NCBI RefSeq assembly: GCF_022414575.1
Contig: NZ_JADWYQ010000037.1
Coordinates: 5,863 to 69,862 of the forward strand
From: Streptomyces sp. MUM 178J
GTDB taxonomy: Bacteria; Actinomycetota; Actinomycetes; Streptomycetales; Streptomycetaceae
Direction of reading: 5' to 3'
Length of the DNA stretch: 64,000 bases
Below are positions 1-7,679 of the stretch, one piece after another. Below the pieces are notes generated by a model, which saw only the letters and a list, made by a program, of their open reading frames with translations, had not been told where the DNA came from and did not search any database. Within the stretch, counting starts at the first letter, position 1; every line of letters starts with the position of its first letter. Position numbers and translations under genes: made by a program.

Positions 1-1609
1 GCTGGGGGTGCTCGAGGTGACCGGTGGCGGCGCCGGTCATGGCCGAGCCCAGTTCCTCGGGAGTGATGGTCGCGGGGTCGGCGTCGGCGACGAGCCGTCC
101 GCGGTACATGACGCGCAGGGTGTCGGAGAGCCCGATCAGCTCGTCCAGGTCAGCCGAGATCAGCAGGACCGCGAGCCCCTCGCGGCGGGCCTCGCGGATC
201 TGGTCCCAGATCTGGGCCTGTGCTCCGACGTCCACGCCGCGGGTGGGGTGGGCGGCGATGAGCAGCTTGGGGTGGTGGCTCATCTCGCGGCCGACGATCA
301 GCTTCTGCTGGTTGCCGCCGGAGAGGGAGGCCGCGGTGACGTCGATGCCGGGGGTGCGCACGTCGTACTCGCGCACGATCCGCAGCGTGTCCCTGCGTGC
401 GGCCTTGGGGTCGAGGAGACCGCGGCGGCTGTTGGGCGGCTCGGTGACATGGCCGAGGATGCGGTTCTCCCACAGCGGGGACTCCAGCAGCAGGCCGTGC
501 CGGTGCCGGTCCTCCGGGATGTAGCCGATGCCGTCCTCACGGCGCTTGCGGGTGTGGGCGTGGGTGATGTCCACTCCGTCGAGCGTGATCGCGCCCGTGT
601 CGGGGTTGCGCATGCCCATCAGGGTCTCGATCAGCTCGGTCTGCCCGTTGCCCTCGACGCCCGCGATGCCGAGGATCTCGCCCTTGTGGATGGTGATGGA
701 GATCCCGTCCAGCAGCATCCGGCCCACCGGCACGCCCGGCTCCTCCAGGGTGTCGCTGGTCGGCAGCTGCGGCTCGGAGGTCTCCGGCACCGTGACCTGG
801 CGGCTCTCGGCCAGGGACAGGCCCTGGACCTGGAGCATCGGGACGTCCGTGACGGTCGACTCACGCGTCTCCGGCGTGGGCAGCTCGGCGCCCACCATCA
901 GCTCGGCGAGCTGGCGGGGCGTGGTGCTCGCCGGGTCGGCGGTGCCGACCGTCGTGCCGCGGCGGATAACGGTGATCTCGTCGGCGACCGACAGCACCTC
1001 GCCCAGCTTGTGGGAGATGAAGATGACGGTCAGACCCTCGGCCTTCAGCTCGCGGAGGTTGGCGAAGAGGGCGTCGACCTCCTGCGGCACCAGCACGGCG
1101 GTGGGCTCGTCGAGGATGAGGATGCGTGCGCCGCGGTAGAGGACCTTGAGGATCTCCACTCGCTGGCGGTCGGCGACGCCGAGCTCCTCGACGAGAGCGT
1201 CGGGGCGGATGCCGAGGCCGTACTGCTGCGAGATCTGGCGGATCTTCCTGCGGGCCGCAGAGCCGATGCCGTGGAGCTTCTCACTGCCGAGAACAACGTT
1301 CTCCAGGACGGTGAGGTTGTCGGCGAGCATGAAGTGCTGGTGCACCATGCCGATGCCGCGGTCGATGGCGTCGCCGGGGCTGTTGAAGGAGACCCGGGCG
1401 CCGTCCACGGTGATGGTGCCCTCGTCCGGCTTCTGCATGCCGTAGAGGATCTTCATCAGGGTGGACTTGCCCGCGCCGTTCTCGCCCACCAGGGCGTGGA
1501 CGGTGCCGCGGTGCACCGTGATGTCGATGTCGTGGTTGGCGACGACGCCGGGGAATCGCTTGGTGATGCCGTGGAGTTCTACGGCAGGGGGACTGCTGGA
1601 CGCGTTGAT
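1..1609 (-). CDS. nucleoside/simple-sugar ABC importer ATPase (YufO/RbsA-like), partial at window edge
   Basis: Double-NBD ATPase expected to energise uptake of nucleosides with the BmpA lipoprotein encoded upstream. The first NBD has Walker A GENGAGKST at about residues 42-50, Q-loop region MVHQHF and Walker B LILDEPTAVL; the second half has the signature LSGGNQQK and the degenerate Walker A GVEGNGQTE, as is usual in this family. About 536 residues are visible, near family length, so little is missing beyond base 1. The reading frame has no in-frame ATG, GTG, TTG or CTG between a TAA upstream and the conserved start of the domain. The best site is ATC at 1609, eight bases after an AAGGAG ribosome-binding site. 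It follows bmpA by 300 bases across a strong stem-loop. The ATPase identity is secure; the exact start is not. Confidence 0.9.
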   Translation of the reverse strand, partial: MNASSSPPAVELHGITKRFPGVVANHDIDITVHRGTVHALVGENGAGKSTLMKILYGMQKPDEGTITVDGARVSFNSPGDAIDRGIGMVHQHFMLADNLTVLENVVLGSEKLHGIGSAARRKIRQISQQYGLGIRPDALVEELGVADRQRVEILKVLYRGARILILDEPTAVLVPQEVDALFANLRELKAEGLTVIFISHKLGEVLSVADEITVIRRGTTVGTADPASTTPRQLAELMVGAELPTPETRESTVTDVPMLQVQGLSLAESRQVTVPETSEPQLPTSDTLEEPGVPVGRMLLDGISITIHKGEILGIAGVEGNGQTELIETLMGMRNPDTGAITLDGVDITHAHTRKRREDGIGYIPEDRHRHGLLLESPLWENRILGHVTEPPNSRRGLLDPKAARRDTLRIVREYDVRTPGIDVTAASLSGGNQQKLIVGREMSHHPKLLIAAHPTRGVDVGAQAQIWDQIREARREGLAVLLISADLDELIGLSDTLRVMYRGRLVADADPATITPEELGSAMTGAATGHLEHPQ

Positions 1610-1820
1610 GACGCACTCTCCTTGGCCGGAAGGAGCGGGGGCAAAGGGGGCAGGGCGGGGGTGAAGTTATCGCGCCGGAGGGCTGTCTACACGCGTAGCA
1701 CTGCCGAAAAATCAAGCGGACGCCCCAACTGCCCTGCGCCTCTGTCGAGATGAACGAGGCGAGGGTTTCGAGGTGCCGCCGCAGGGAGGGTAGCCGACTT
1801 TTCCTGTGCCGGGCCCCACG

Positions 1821-1855
1821 CCCGTGGCGGCGACGGAAGTCGTCGCCGCCACGGG
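1821..1855 (-). terminator. 15-bp perfect stem-loop after bmpA
   Basis: The arm at 1821-1835 (CCCGTGGCGGCGACG) and its exact complement at 1841-1855 enclose a 5-base loop. It lies about 55 bases past the bmpA stop and before the ABC ATPase, so it may attenuate read-through and set lipoprotein excess over ATPase, as is common for binding proteins. There is no U-tract, as is typical in high-GC actinomycetes. Confidence 0.65.
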
Positions 1856-1909
1856 TCCGATGCGCTGCCGGCGCGGATGGCGTGCACCGGCGGGGTGACC
1901 CGCCCGGGG

Positions 1910-2956
1910 TTACGGGGTGGTCTTGACGACGATCTTGCCGTCGATGATGTTCTGCTTCGCCGCGGCGACAGCCTCGGTGACCTCGGTCATCTTGGTGTAC
2001 GCCGGGTTGGACTCGGCCAGGCCGACGCCGCTCTTGTCCAGGCCGTAGCGGATCTCGCTGGACTGCGGGTCGCCGTCCTTGACCGACTTGATCAGGTTGA
2101 AGACCGCGCCGGAGACATCCTTGGTGACCGAGGTCAGGATGTTGTCCTTGTAGGCGGCCAGACCCTTCTGGTTGTACTGGTCCGAGTCGACGCCGATGGC
2201 CCACTTGTCGGCCTTGGAGGCTGCCTCGATCGCACCGGAGCCGGCCAGACCGGCGGCCGCGTAGATCACGTCGGCGCCCTTGTCGAGCTGCCCCTGGGCG
2301 GCGGCCTTGCCGAGGTCCGGCTTGACGAAGCCGTCGAAGTTCGGCGGCTGGGTCAGGTACTGCGAGAGGACCTTGACGGACGAGTCGGTGTCCTTGACGC
2401 CCTGCTCGAAGCCCGCCTGGAACTTCTTGATCAGCGGGGTCTCGACGCCGCCGATGAAGCCGACGGTCTTGGACTTGGAGACCTTGGCGGCGGCGACGCC
2501 GGCGAGGTACGAGCCCTCCTCCTCGTTGAACACGAGGTTGGCGATGTTGTCGCCCTGGACGGAGGAGTCGTCGATGAGGCCGAACGTGGTGTCCGGGAAC
2601 TTCGGCGCGACCTTCTCGATGGCCGGCGCGTAGGCGAAGCCGACGCCGATCACCGGGTTGTTCCCGGCGCGGGCCAGCGAGGTGAGGCGCTGCACCTTGT
2701 CGGCGTCTGCCTCACCGTCGGAGGGCTCGGCCTCCGTGCCCTTGACGTCGAGTTCCTTCTCGGCCTTCGACAGGCCGGCGTAGGCGGCGTCGTTGAACGA
2801 CTGGTCGCCGCGGCCGCCGATGTCATAGGCGATAGCCGCTTTGATCTCACCCGAGTCGGAGGCGGCGTCCGACGAGGTCTTGCCACACGCGGTGGCGGAG
2901 AGTGCGAGGGCCGCGGACGCGATGCCCACGGTGGCGAACCTGGTGATCCGGCGCAC
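1910..2956 (-). CDS. BmpA/PnrA-family nucleoside-binding lipoprotein
   Basis: Substrate-binding lipoprotein of a nucleoside ABC importer, anchored outside the membrane. The N-terminus has basic residues, a hydrophobic stretch and a lipobox ending SATAC with lipidated Cys24; the body carries family features such as AYDIGGRGDQSFNDAAYAG and GVGFAY. Length 348 aa is normal for the family. The start is GTG at 2956, with AAGGAG a few bases upstream. The ATPase gene follows on the same strand after a stem-loop, and permeases are expected beyond the left edge. The ligand class is inferred from the family; purine versus pyrimidine preference cannot be told. Confidence 0.9.
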   Translation of the reverse strand: MRRITRFATVGIASAALALSATACGKTSSDAASDSGEIKAAIAYDIGGRGDQSFNDAAYAGLSKAEKELDVKGTEAEPSDGEADADKVQRLTSLARAGNNPVIGVGFAYAPAIEKVAPKFPDTTFGLIDDSSVQGDNIANLVFNEEEGSYLAGVAAAKVSKSKTVGFIGGVETPLIKKFQAGFEQGVKDTDSSVKVLSQYLTQPPNFDGFVKPDLGKAAAQGQLDKGADVIYAAAGLAGSGAIEAASKADKWAIGVDSDQYNQKGLAAYKDNILTSVTKDVSGAVFNLIKSVKDGDPQSSEIRYGLDKSGVGLAESNPAYTKMTEVTEAVAAAKQNIIDGKIVVKTTP

Positions 2957-3476
2957 TGGGAGGCTCCTTCAACCTGACCGAAAGCGCCTCTTCCGGCGCT
3001 GGTTTTGCGGCGATCGTAACGCGCGTAGATGCCGGTTAAAGTCGCGTTCATCAGTCGTTATCGGATCGTCGCGAAGCGGCGTCGAGGCGCGCGTAGCGTA
3101 GCCGTCGTACTGCTGTATGTATAGAAACGGCGGTCCCGGCCAGGCCGGGAAGGGCCTGCCGAGCATTCCTTTTCAGCCAGGTTACTGCCTTGGATGTGGT
3201 TTGCCGGGGCCCAAGATCCGCAGGGGCGGCGCCCGCTCCCTCACCTACGCCCAGCGGCACGGCCTCCGCCTTCCTCAGCGGAAGCTTCGCCTTCCGTAGC
3301 GGGGCTTCGCCCAGACCCGCCGTACGGCCTTCGGCCGTTTCCGGCGCGGTCCGGCAGCGCCCCGAAGGGGGACGCGGGGCTGTATCGATGTGCGGCTTCC
3401 GGCGCGCGGGCGCGACGGCCCCACGGCGGACCCGCACACGCTCGACGCGCCGACCACCGCACTCCCCGCGGAGCGC
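2957..3476. other. 520-base intergenic region upstream of bmpA
   Basis: No coding gene is supported. The bmpA-proximal half should hold its promoter, but no convincing -35/-10 pair was identified. The distal half is GC-rich with short inverted repeats. One stretch at 3357-3397, read on the minus strand, closely matches 32040-32075 on the plus strand (shared core GCACATCGAxACxGCCCCGCG), so it contains a dispersed intergenic repeat. Confidence 0.5.
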
Positions 3477-4721
3477 TCAGGCAGGGGGCGTGGGGAGCAG
3501 CGCCGTCGCCGTGAAGAGTTCGACGCCGACCTCGATGGCCTTCTCGTCGACGTCGAAGTCCCCACGGTGAAGATCGCGCCCCACCGGGTCGCCCGGGGTG
3601 CGGACCCCGAGGCGGGCCATGGCGCCCGGGACGTGCTCCAGGTACCAGGAGAAGTCCTCACCCCCGAGGCTCTGTTCGGTGTCCTCGACCGCGTACACCC
3701 CGCGGCGGGCGGTCTGGGCGTCGCGCAGCAGTTCGGTGATCGCCGCGTCGTTGATCACCGGCGGCACCCCCCGGACGTAGTTGATCTGCGACTTGGCGCG
3801 GTGCAGCGCGGCGATCTCGTCGATCGCCGAGTGGACGAGGTCCGGCGCGGAGCGCCAGCCCGCCAGGTCGAGGCAGCGGACGGTGCCGGAGAGCTCGGCG
3901 TGCTGCGGGATCACGTTGGGGGCGTGCCCCGCCTCGATGCGGCCCCAGGTCAGGGCGAGGCCGGAGCGGGTGTCGACACGGCGGGAGAGCAGCGCGGGGA
4001 CCTCCGTGACGATCTTGGCCGCGGCGGTGACCAGGTCGGTGGTCAGATGCGGGCGGGCGGTGTGGCCGCCGGGTCCGTCGAGTGAGACCTCCAGGCGGTC
4101 GCAGGCGGAGGTGATGGGCCCGGTGCGCAGACCGATCGTTCCGGCGTCGACCTTGGGGTCGCAGTGCACCGCGACGATCCGGCCGACGCCGTCCAGCGCC
4201 CCGGCAGCCACGGCGTCGGCCGCGCCGCCCGGCAGCACCTCTTCGGCCGGCTGGAACAGCAGCCGCACCGGCTGTGGCAGCAGCCCCTGCCGGTTGAGGT
4301 CGGCGAGGACGAGCCCGGCGCCCAGGGCCACCGTGGTGTGCACGTCGTGGCCGCAGGCGTGGGCCCGGTCGGGCACGGTGGAGCGGTAGGGGACGCCGGC
4401 CTTGGTGTCGGGGATCGGCAACGCGTCGATGTCGGCGCGGATCGCCAGCATGGGCGGGCCCGCGGGGTCGGGGTCGCCGATGTCGCAGATGAGTCCGGTC
4501 CCCGCCGGGAGCACACGCGGCTTCAGGCCCGCCTGCTCCAGGCGTGCCTTGATCGCGGCGGTGGTGCGGAACTCCTGGTTGCCGAGTTCCGGGTGCATAT
4601 GCAAGTCCCGGCGGAACGCGATCAGTTCGACGCGCAGGGACTCGGGCAGCGTGCCGGGGAGGGCGGCTTGTCCGGGCGGCAGCCCGGCTTCTTGGGACTC
4701 GAGGGACATCAACTGGTTCAC
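3477..4721 (-). CDS. M20-family amidohydrolase/peptidase
   Basis: Cytoplasmic metal-dependent amidohydrolase of the HipO/AmaA type, which removes acyl groups from amino acids or related amides. Zinc-site motifs are visible: HACGHD at residues 121-126, the FQPAEE stretch near 156-161 carrying the catalytic glutamate, HCDP near 186, and a late GGEDFSW. Length 414 aa fits the family. The start is GTG at 4721; ATG at 4709 is an equal alternative and neither has a strong ribosome-binding site. It lies downstream of the polymer transferase gene on the same strand, separated by 117 AT-richer bases that probably carry its own promoter. The substrate is unknown. Confidence 0.88.
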   Translation of the reverse strand: MNQLMSLESQEAGLPPGQAALPGTLPESLRVELIAFRRDLHMHPELGNQEFRTTAAIKARLEQAGLKPRVLPAGTGLICDIGDPDPAGPPMLAIRADIDALPIPDTKAGVPYRSTVPDRAHACGHDVHTTVALGAGLVLADLNRQGLLPQPVRLLFQPAEEVLPGGAADAVAAGALDGVGRIVAVHCDPKVDAGTIGLRTGPITSACDRLEVSLDGPGGHTARPHLTTDLVTAAAKIVTEVPALLSRRVDTRSGLALTWGRIEAGHAPNVIPQHAELSGTVRCLDLAGWRSAPDLVHSAIDEIAALHRAKSQINYVRGVPPVINDAAITELLRDAQTARRGVYAVEDTEQSLGGEDFSWYLEHVPGAMARLGVRTPGDPVGRDLHRGDFDVDEKAIEVGVELFTATALLPTPPA

Positions 4722-4838
4722 CCAGTGAAGCGTAGGCCCTTCGAGGGGCCAACTAACGTACGATCAACAAAACTTCAGCCTCATAGGGGAAAGAAAAACG
4801 CCCCTAGCAGGCATGCTCAAGGATTGGAGTGGGTAAAC

Positions 4839-5927
4839 TCACGCGACCGGTGAGGGCAGGTGCTGCACATCGCGCGCAGTCCCCGTCACACCGGCCAGAA
4901 AACCTTGCGCCCGCGGGCTCGCGTTCTCCTTGAGCCACTCCGGCGCGATGTCGCAGACCGCCACCTTGATGCCGGTGCCCGCGAGGGCCAGCGGCAGTGT
5001 GTGCACCACCGTCGAGGGGAAGCTGAGGACGGTGCCGCCGATCGGGCCGCGCCGGGCGATCAGCTCCAGCGGGAGATCGGGGCGTACGACCTCCAGACCC
5101 GTCTCCGTGGCAAGCCGGTGCAGCTTGTCTGAGCTCTCGCGGCGGTGGGCGAAGTAGCGGGTGGCCCCGTGGGCGCGGGCCAGCGCCCGTACGGCCTCCA
5201 GATACTGCTCCAGGTCCACCACTCCGGTCTCCACCAGCGACGTGCCGACGATGTCCGCGCCGCGGGTGAGCCTCGGCGGGCCGTACCGGAACCGGGTCCA
5301 GGCGAAGTCGTTGGGCGTGACCGTCAGTCCGGGCCGAGGTTCCACGGGCATCGAGGTGAAGACCTCGATCGAGCGGTTCGGGGCGGGGCTGAGCCGGCGG
5401 CGGGCCAGGAAGGTCACCGGCGCGAGCACCAGCTCACGCGGCCCCCGGCGGCCGCCGCGCCGGTGCCAGCGCACCAGCCGCTCTCCCCGTGCGACCTGGG
5501 CGACGAACTCCATCGTCGCCGTGCCGTCGTCCACGACGGTCAGGTCCTTGCGGCCGACCAGCGTCAGCAGCGTCTGCACATAGCGGGAGAACGGGTCCCC
5601 GATGACGACACGCTCGCCGCGCCGCAGCAGCGGCACCAGCTCGCGCACCGTCCGCAGCAGCGCGCCGACGCCGCCGCGCGCCTCCTGCCAGCGGACCGCA
5701 ATCCCCTCATCGCGGGCCAGCTCCGCCATCCGGCGCAGTTGCCCCCGCGACATGGGGTCGGTGGGCGACAGCACGACCACCGTCAGCTCGGCGGCCCGGC
5801 TCGGGCCGGTACGGACCGCGGGCTGGGCGGGTACGCCCGGCAGCGGCTCCTCAGGGGCGGCGTGGGCCCACTCCAGGACGTTCAGCAGTTGGACGGGGCT
5901 CTCGACGAAGGCGAGGTTCACCGGCAT
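4839..5927 (-). CDS. sialyltransferase-like glycosyltransferase (GT52/polysialyltransferase type)
   Basis: Predicted CMP-nonulosonate-dependent transferase. The N-terminus VNLAFVESPVQLLNVLEW resembles the GT52 opening pattern, a central VVDDGTA follows, and the C-terminal half has YFAHRRE and SFPSTVV, matching the His-basic and Ser-Ser/Thr motifs that bind CMP-sugar in bacterial sialyltransferases. Length is 362 aa with no signal peptide or membrane segment. It is the last member of the minus-strand nonulosonate set but is separated from neuB by 811 repeat-rich bases, so it may be transcribed separately. The acceptor is unknown; involvement in a cell-wall polymer is inferred from neighbours. 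Confidence 0.72.
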   Translation of the reverse strand: MPVNLAFVESPVQLLNVLEWAHAAPEEPLPGVPAQPAVRTGPSRAAELTVVVLSPTDPMSRGQLRRMAELARDEGIAVRWQEARGGVGALLRTVRELVPLLRRGERVVIGDPFSRYVQTLLTLVGRKDLTVVDDGTATMEFVAQVARGERLVRWHRRGGRRGPRELVLAPVTFLARRRLSPAPNRSIEVFTSMPVEPRPGLTVTPNDFAWTRFRYGPPRLTRGADIVGTSLVETGVVDLEQYLEAVRALARAHGATRYFAHRRESSDKLHRLATETGLEVVRPDLPLELIARRGPIGGTVLSFPSTVVHTLPLALAGTGIKVAVCDIAPEWLKENASPRAQGFLAGVTGTARDVQHLPSPVA

Positions 5928-6073
5928 TCACCTCGGGTTGCTGGTCGGGCCGGACCGTCGGCCCCGCCGCGGAGACCGGGTCTGGCACGGCGGACGGGGC
6001 CTGCGGGGTCCGGATCCGGGGTGGTCCCCCGGGAGGGCGCTGCGCTGGTGTGCCCTTGTCCGGCGACGGTGTG

Positions 6074-6181
6074 CCTGACGGACACGGGGTCAGCCGCGTG
6101 CCTGACGGACACGGGGTCAGCCGCGGGCCTGACGGACACGGGGTCAGCCGCGTGCCTGACGGACACGGGGTCTGCTGCGGG
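6074..6181. repeat. 27-bp tandem repeat, four copies
   Basis: Units start at 6074, 6101, 6128 and 6155, each beginning CCTGACGGACACGGGGTC. Units 1 and 3 are identical, unit 2 differs by one base, and unit 4 differs at a few bases near its end. It is intergenic, although the period is a multiple of three. Confidence 0.9.
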
Positions 6182-6431
6182 CGAGCATGTCCGCGAGACG
6201 GGCCTCGCCGACCAGGGGCGTCGGCGACGCGCCTGGCTGTGCCCCGGGGGACGGCTTCCCCGGCTGAGGGCCCACCGGCCGCCCGGCACGACGCCCGCGT
6301 GACGGGCCGTCGGCCGGGCCTGCGCACGGCGGCCGCATACCGCCGTCGCCGTCCGGCGGGGCGGCTGCTGCTGCGGACTGCCGGAACAGGGCGCGGCGTC
6401 CGGCGGGGCGGGCTGCCGCGGCGGTGGCTCT

Positions 6432-6470
6432 GCACCGGGATACCGACCGTCCTGGTCGGCATCCCGGTGC
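6432..6470 (-). terminator. 17-bp stem-loop downstream of neuB
   Basis: The arm at 6432-6448 and the arm at 6454-6470 pair across a 5-base loop. The one mismatch becomes a G-U pair in the minus-strand transcript, which fits a terminator or 3'-end stabiliser for the neuA-neuB transcript about 270 bases after the neuB stop. Confidence 0.6.
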
Positions 6471-6595
6471 GCCGGCGCCCACCGGCGGGCGGGGCGACGC
6501 CGCCCCGCTGCGGTCGGCCAGCGGGGCGCGCCCGCCGGGTCCCGCGTTCCACCTGCGGCGCCCGGACCGGCGGCCGGCTGCCGGACTACACACGT

Positions 6596-6635
6596 CCGGC
6601 ACACGGCCGACGACATCGGACGGACCAGGCGACGG
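6596..6635. repeat. 40-bp direct repeat, copy 1
   Basis: Begins CCGGCACACGGCCGACGACA and matches 6692-6731 with one mismatch; the offset is 96 bases. Confidence 0.85.
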
Positions 6636-6691
6636 ACCCACGCGAACCGGACGGCCGGAACCAGACCCACCAGCCACCGACCCGCGCACTC

Positions 6692-6731
6692 CCGGCACAC
6701 GGCCGACGACATCGGACGGACCGGGCGACGG
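6692..6731. repeat. 40-bp direct repeat, copy 2
   Basis: Second copy of the element at 6596-6635, ending a few bases before the neuB stop codon at 6739. Confidence 0.85.
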
Positions 6732-6738
6732 GCCGGGC

Positions 6739-7665
6739 TCAGGCCGTCGCCGGCGTGGTCTCGGCCTCCGCCTCGGCGACGACGCCCGCGACGCGGCGGA
6801 GCTTCTTCATCGGCGCGAGCTCGCTCTCGTAGACCTTCTTCACGCCGTCGCCGAGCGCGCTCTCGATGGTGCGGATGTCGCGCACGAGCCGCGACAGACC
6901 CTGCGGCTCGACGGAGGCAGCCTGGTCGGAGCCCCACATCGCACGGTCGAGGGTGATGTGGCGCTCGACGAACGCGGCGCCCAGCGCGACGGCGGCGAGG
7001 CTGGTCTGCAGACCGGTCTCATGGCCGGAGTAGCCGATCGGCACGTTCGGGTACTCCTGCATCAGCGTGTTGATCACGCGCAGGTTGAGTTCCTCGGCCT
7101 TGGCCGGGTACGTGGAGGTGGCGTGGCAGAGCAGGATGTTGTCGCTGCCGAGCACCTCGACGGCGTGGCGGATCTGCTTGGGCGTCGACATGCCGGTGGA
7201 CAGGATGACCGTCTTGCCGGTGGCGCGCAGTTCGCGCAGCAGCTCGTCGTCGGTCAGCGACGCGGAGGCCACCTTGTGGGCGGGGACGTCGAACTTCTCC
7301 AGGAACGCGACGGCCTCGGTGTCCCACGGGGAGGCGAACCAGTCGATGCCCCGCTTCCTGCAGTGCTCGTCGATCCGGCGGTAGTCGTCCTCGCCGAACT
7401 CGACGCGGTGGCGGTAGTCGATGTACGTCATCCGGCCCCAGGGGGTGTCGCGCTCGATGTCCCACTGGTCGCGCGGGGTGCAGATCTCGGGGGTGCGCTT
7501 CTGGAACTTGACCGCGTCGCAGCCGGCCTCGGCGGCCGCGTCGATCAGCTTGAAGGCGTTGTCGAGGTCGCCGTTGTGGTTGATGCCGATCTCACCGGTG
7601 ACGTACACGGGGTGGCCGGGGCCGGCGGTCTTGGCGCCGAGGGTGCGCAGTCGCGACGTGCTCAT
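6739..7665 (-). CDS. neuB: NeuB-family nonulosonic acid synthase lacking the SAF domain
   Basis: TIM-barrel enzyme that condenses phosphoenolpyruvate with a hexose or hexosamine (phosphate) to give a nine-carbon keto acid such as sialic acid or Kdn. Family motifs are clear: VTGEIGINHNGD near residue 22, AVKFQKR, FASPWD, KVASASLTD, LSTGMST, LCHATSTYP, IGYSGHE and VERHITLDRAMWGSDQAAS. The protein stops at 308 aa, soon after the barrel, so the C-terminal antifreeze-like SAF domain of typical NeuB (about 345 aa) is absent. The start follows the neuA-HAD stop by 14 bases, indicating co-transcription. The product sugar is inferred only from the family. Confidence 0.9.
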   Translation of the reverse strand: MSTSRLRTLGAKTAGPGHPVYVTGEIGINHNGDLDNAFKLIDAAAEAGCDAVKFQKRTPEICTPRDQWDIERDTPWGRMTYIDYRHRVEFGEDDYRRIDEHCRKRGIDWFASPWDTEAVAFLEKFDVPAHKVASASLTDDELLRELRATGKTVILSTGMSTPKQIRHAVEVLGSDNILLCHATSTYPAKAEELNLRVINTLMQEYPNVPIGYSGHETGLQTSLAAVALGAAFVERHITLDRAMWGSDQAASVEPQGLSRLVRDIRTIESALGDGVKKVYESELAPMKKLRRVAGVVAEAEAETTPATA

Positions 7666-7679
7666 CGGGGGGTTGTTCC

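Larger units (their letters stand above)
5928..6738. other. 811-base gene-free, repeat-rich spacer inside the nonulosonate locus
   Basis: No frame shows recognisable protein features. The region holds four 27-bp tandem repeats (6074-6181), a long stem-loop (6432-6470) and a 40-bp direct repeat pair (6596-6635 and 6692-6731). Its length is unusual between two genes expected to act together. Confidence 0.6.

Noticed and set aside
8-1753. 581-codon plus-strand frame over the ABC ATPase
   Set aside because: The minus strand carries the complete two-NBD ATPase with all motifs; the plus frame is compositional noise.
4784-4806. TAGGGG...CCCCTA hairpin as a terminator of the GT52-like gene
   Set aside because: Only six base pairs with an 11-base loop; too weak to call beside the other long stems in this window.
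5918-6937. Minus-strand frame with DPVSVRHAA repeats as a repeat protein
   Set aside because: It overlaps neuB and the spacer, is extremely Arg/Pro-rich outside the repeat, and has no plausible start; the 27-bp repeat is better treated as intergenic.
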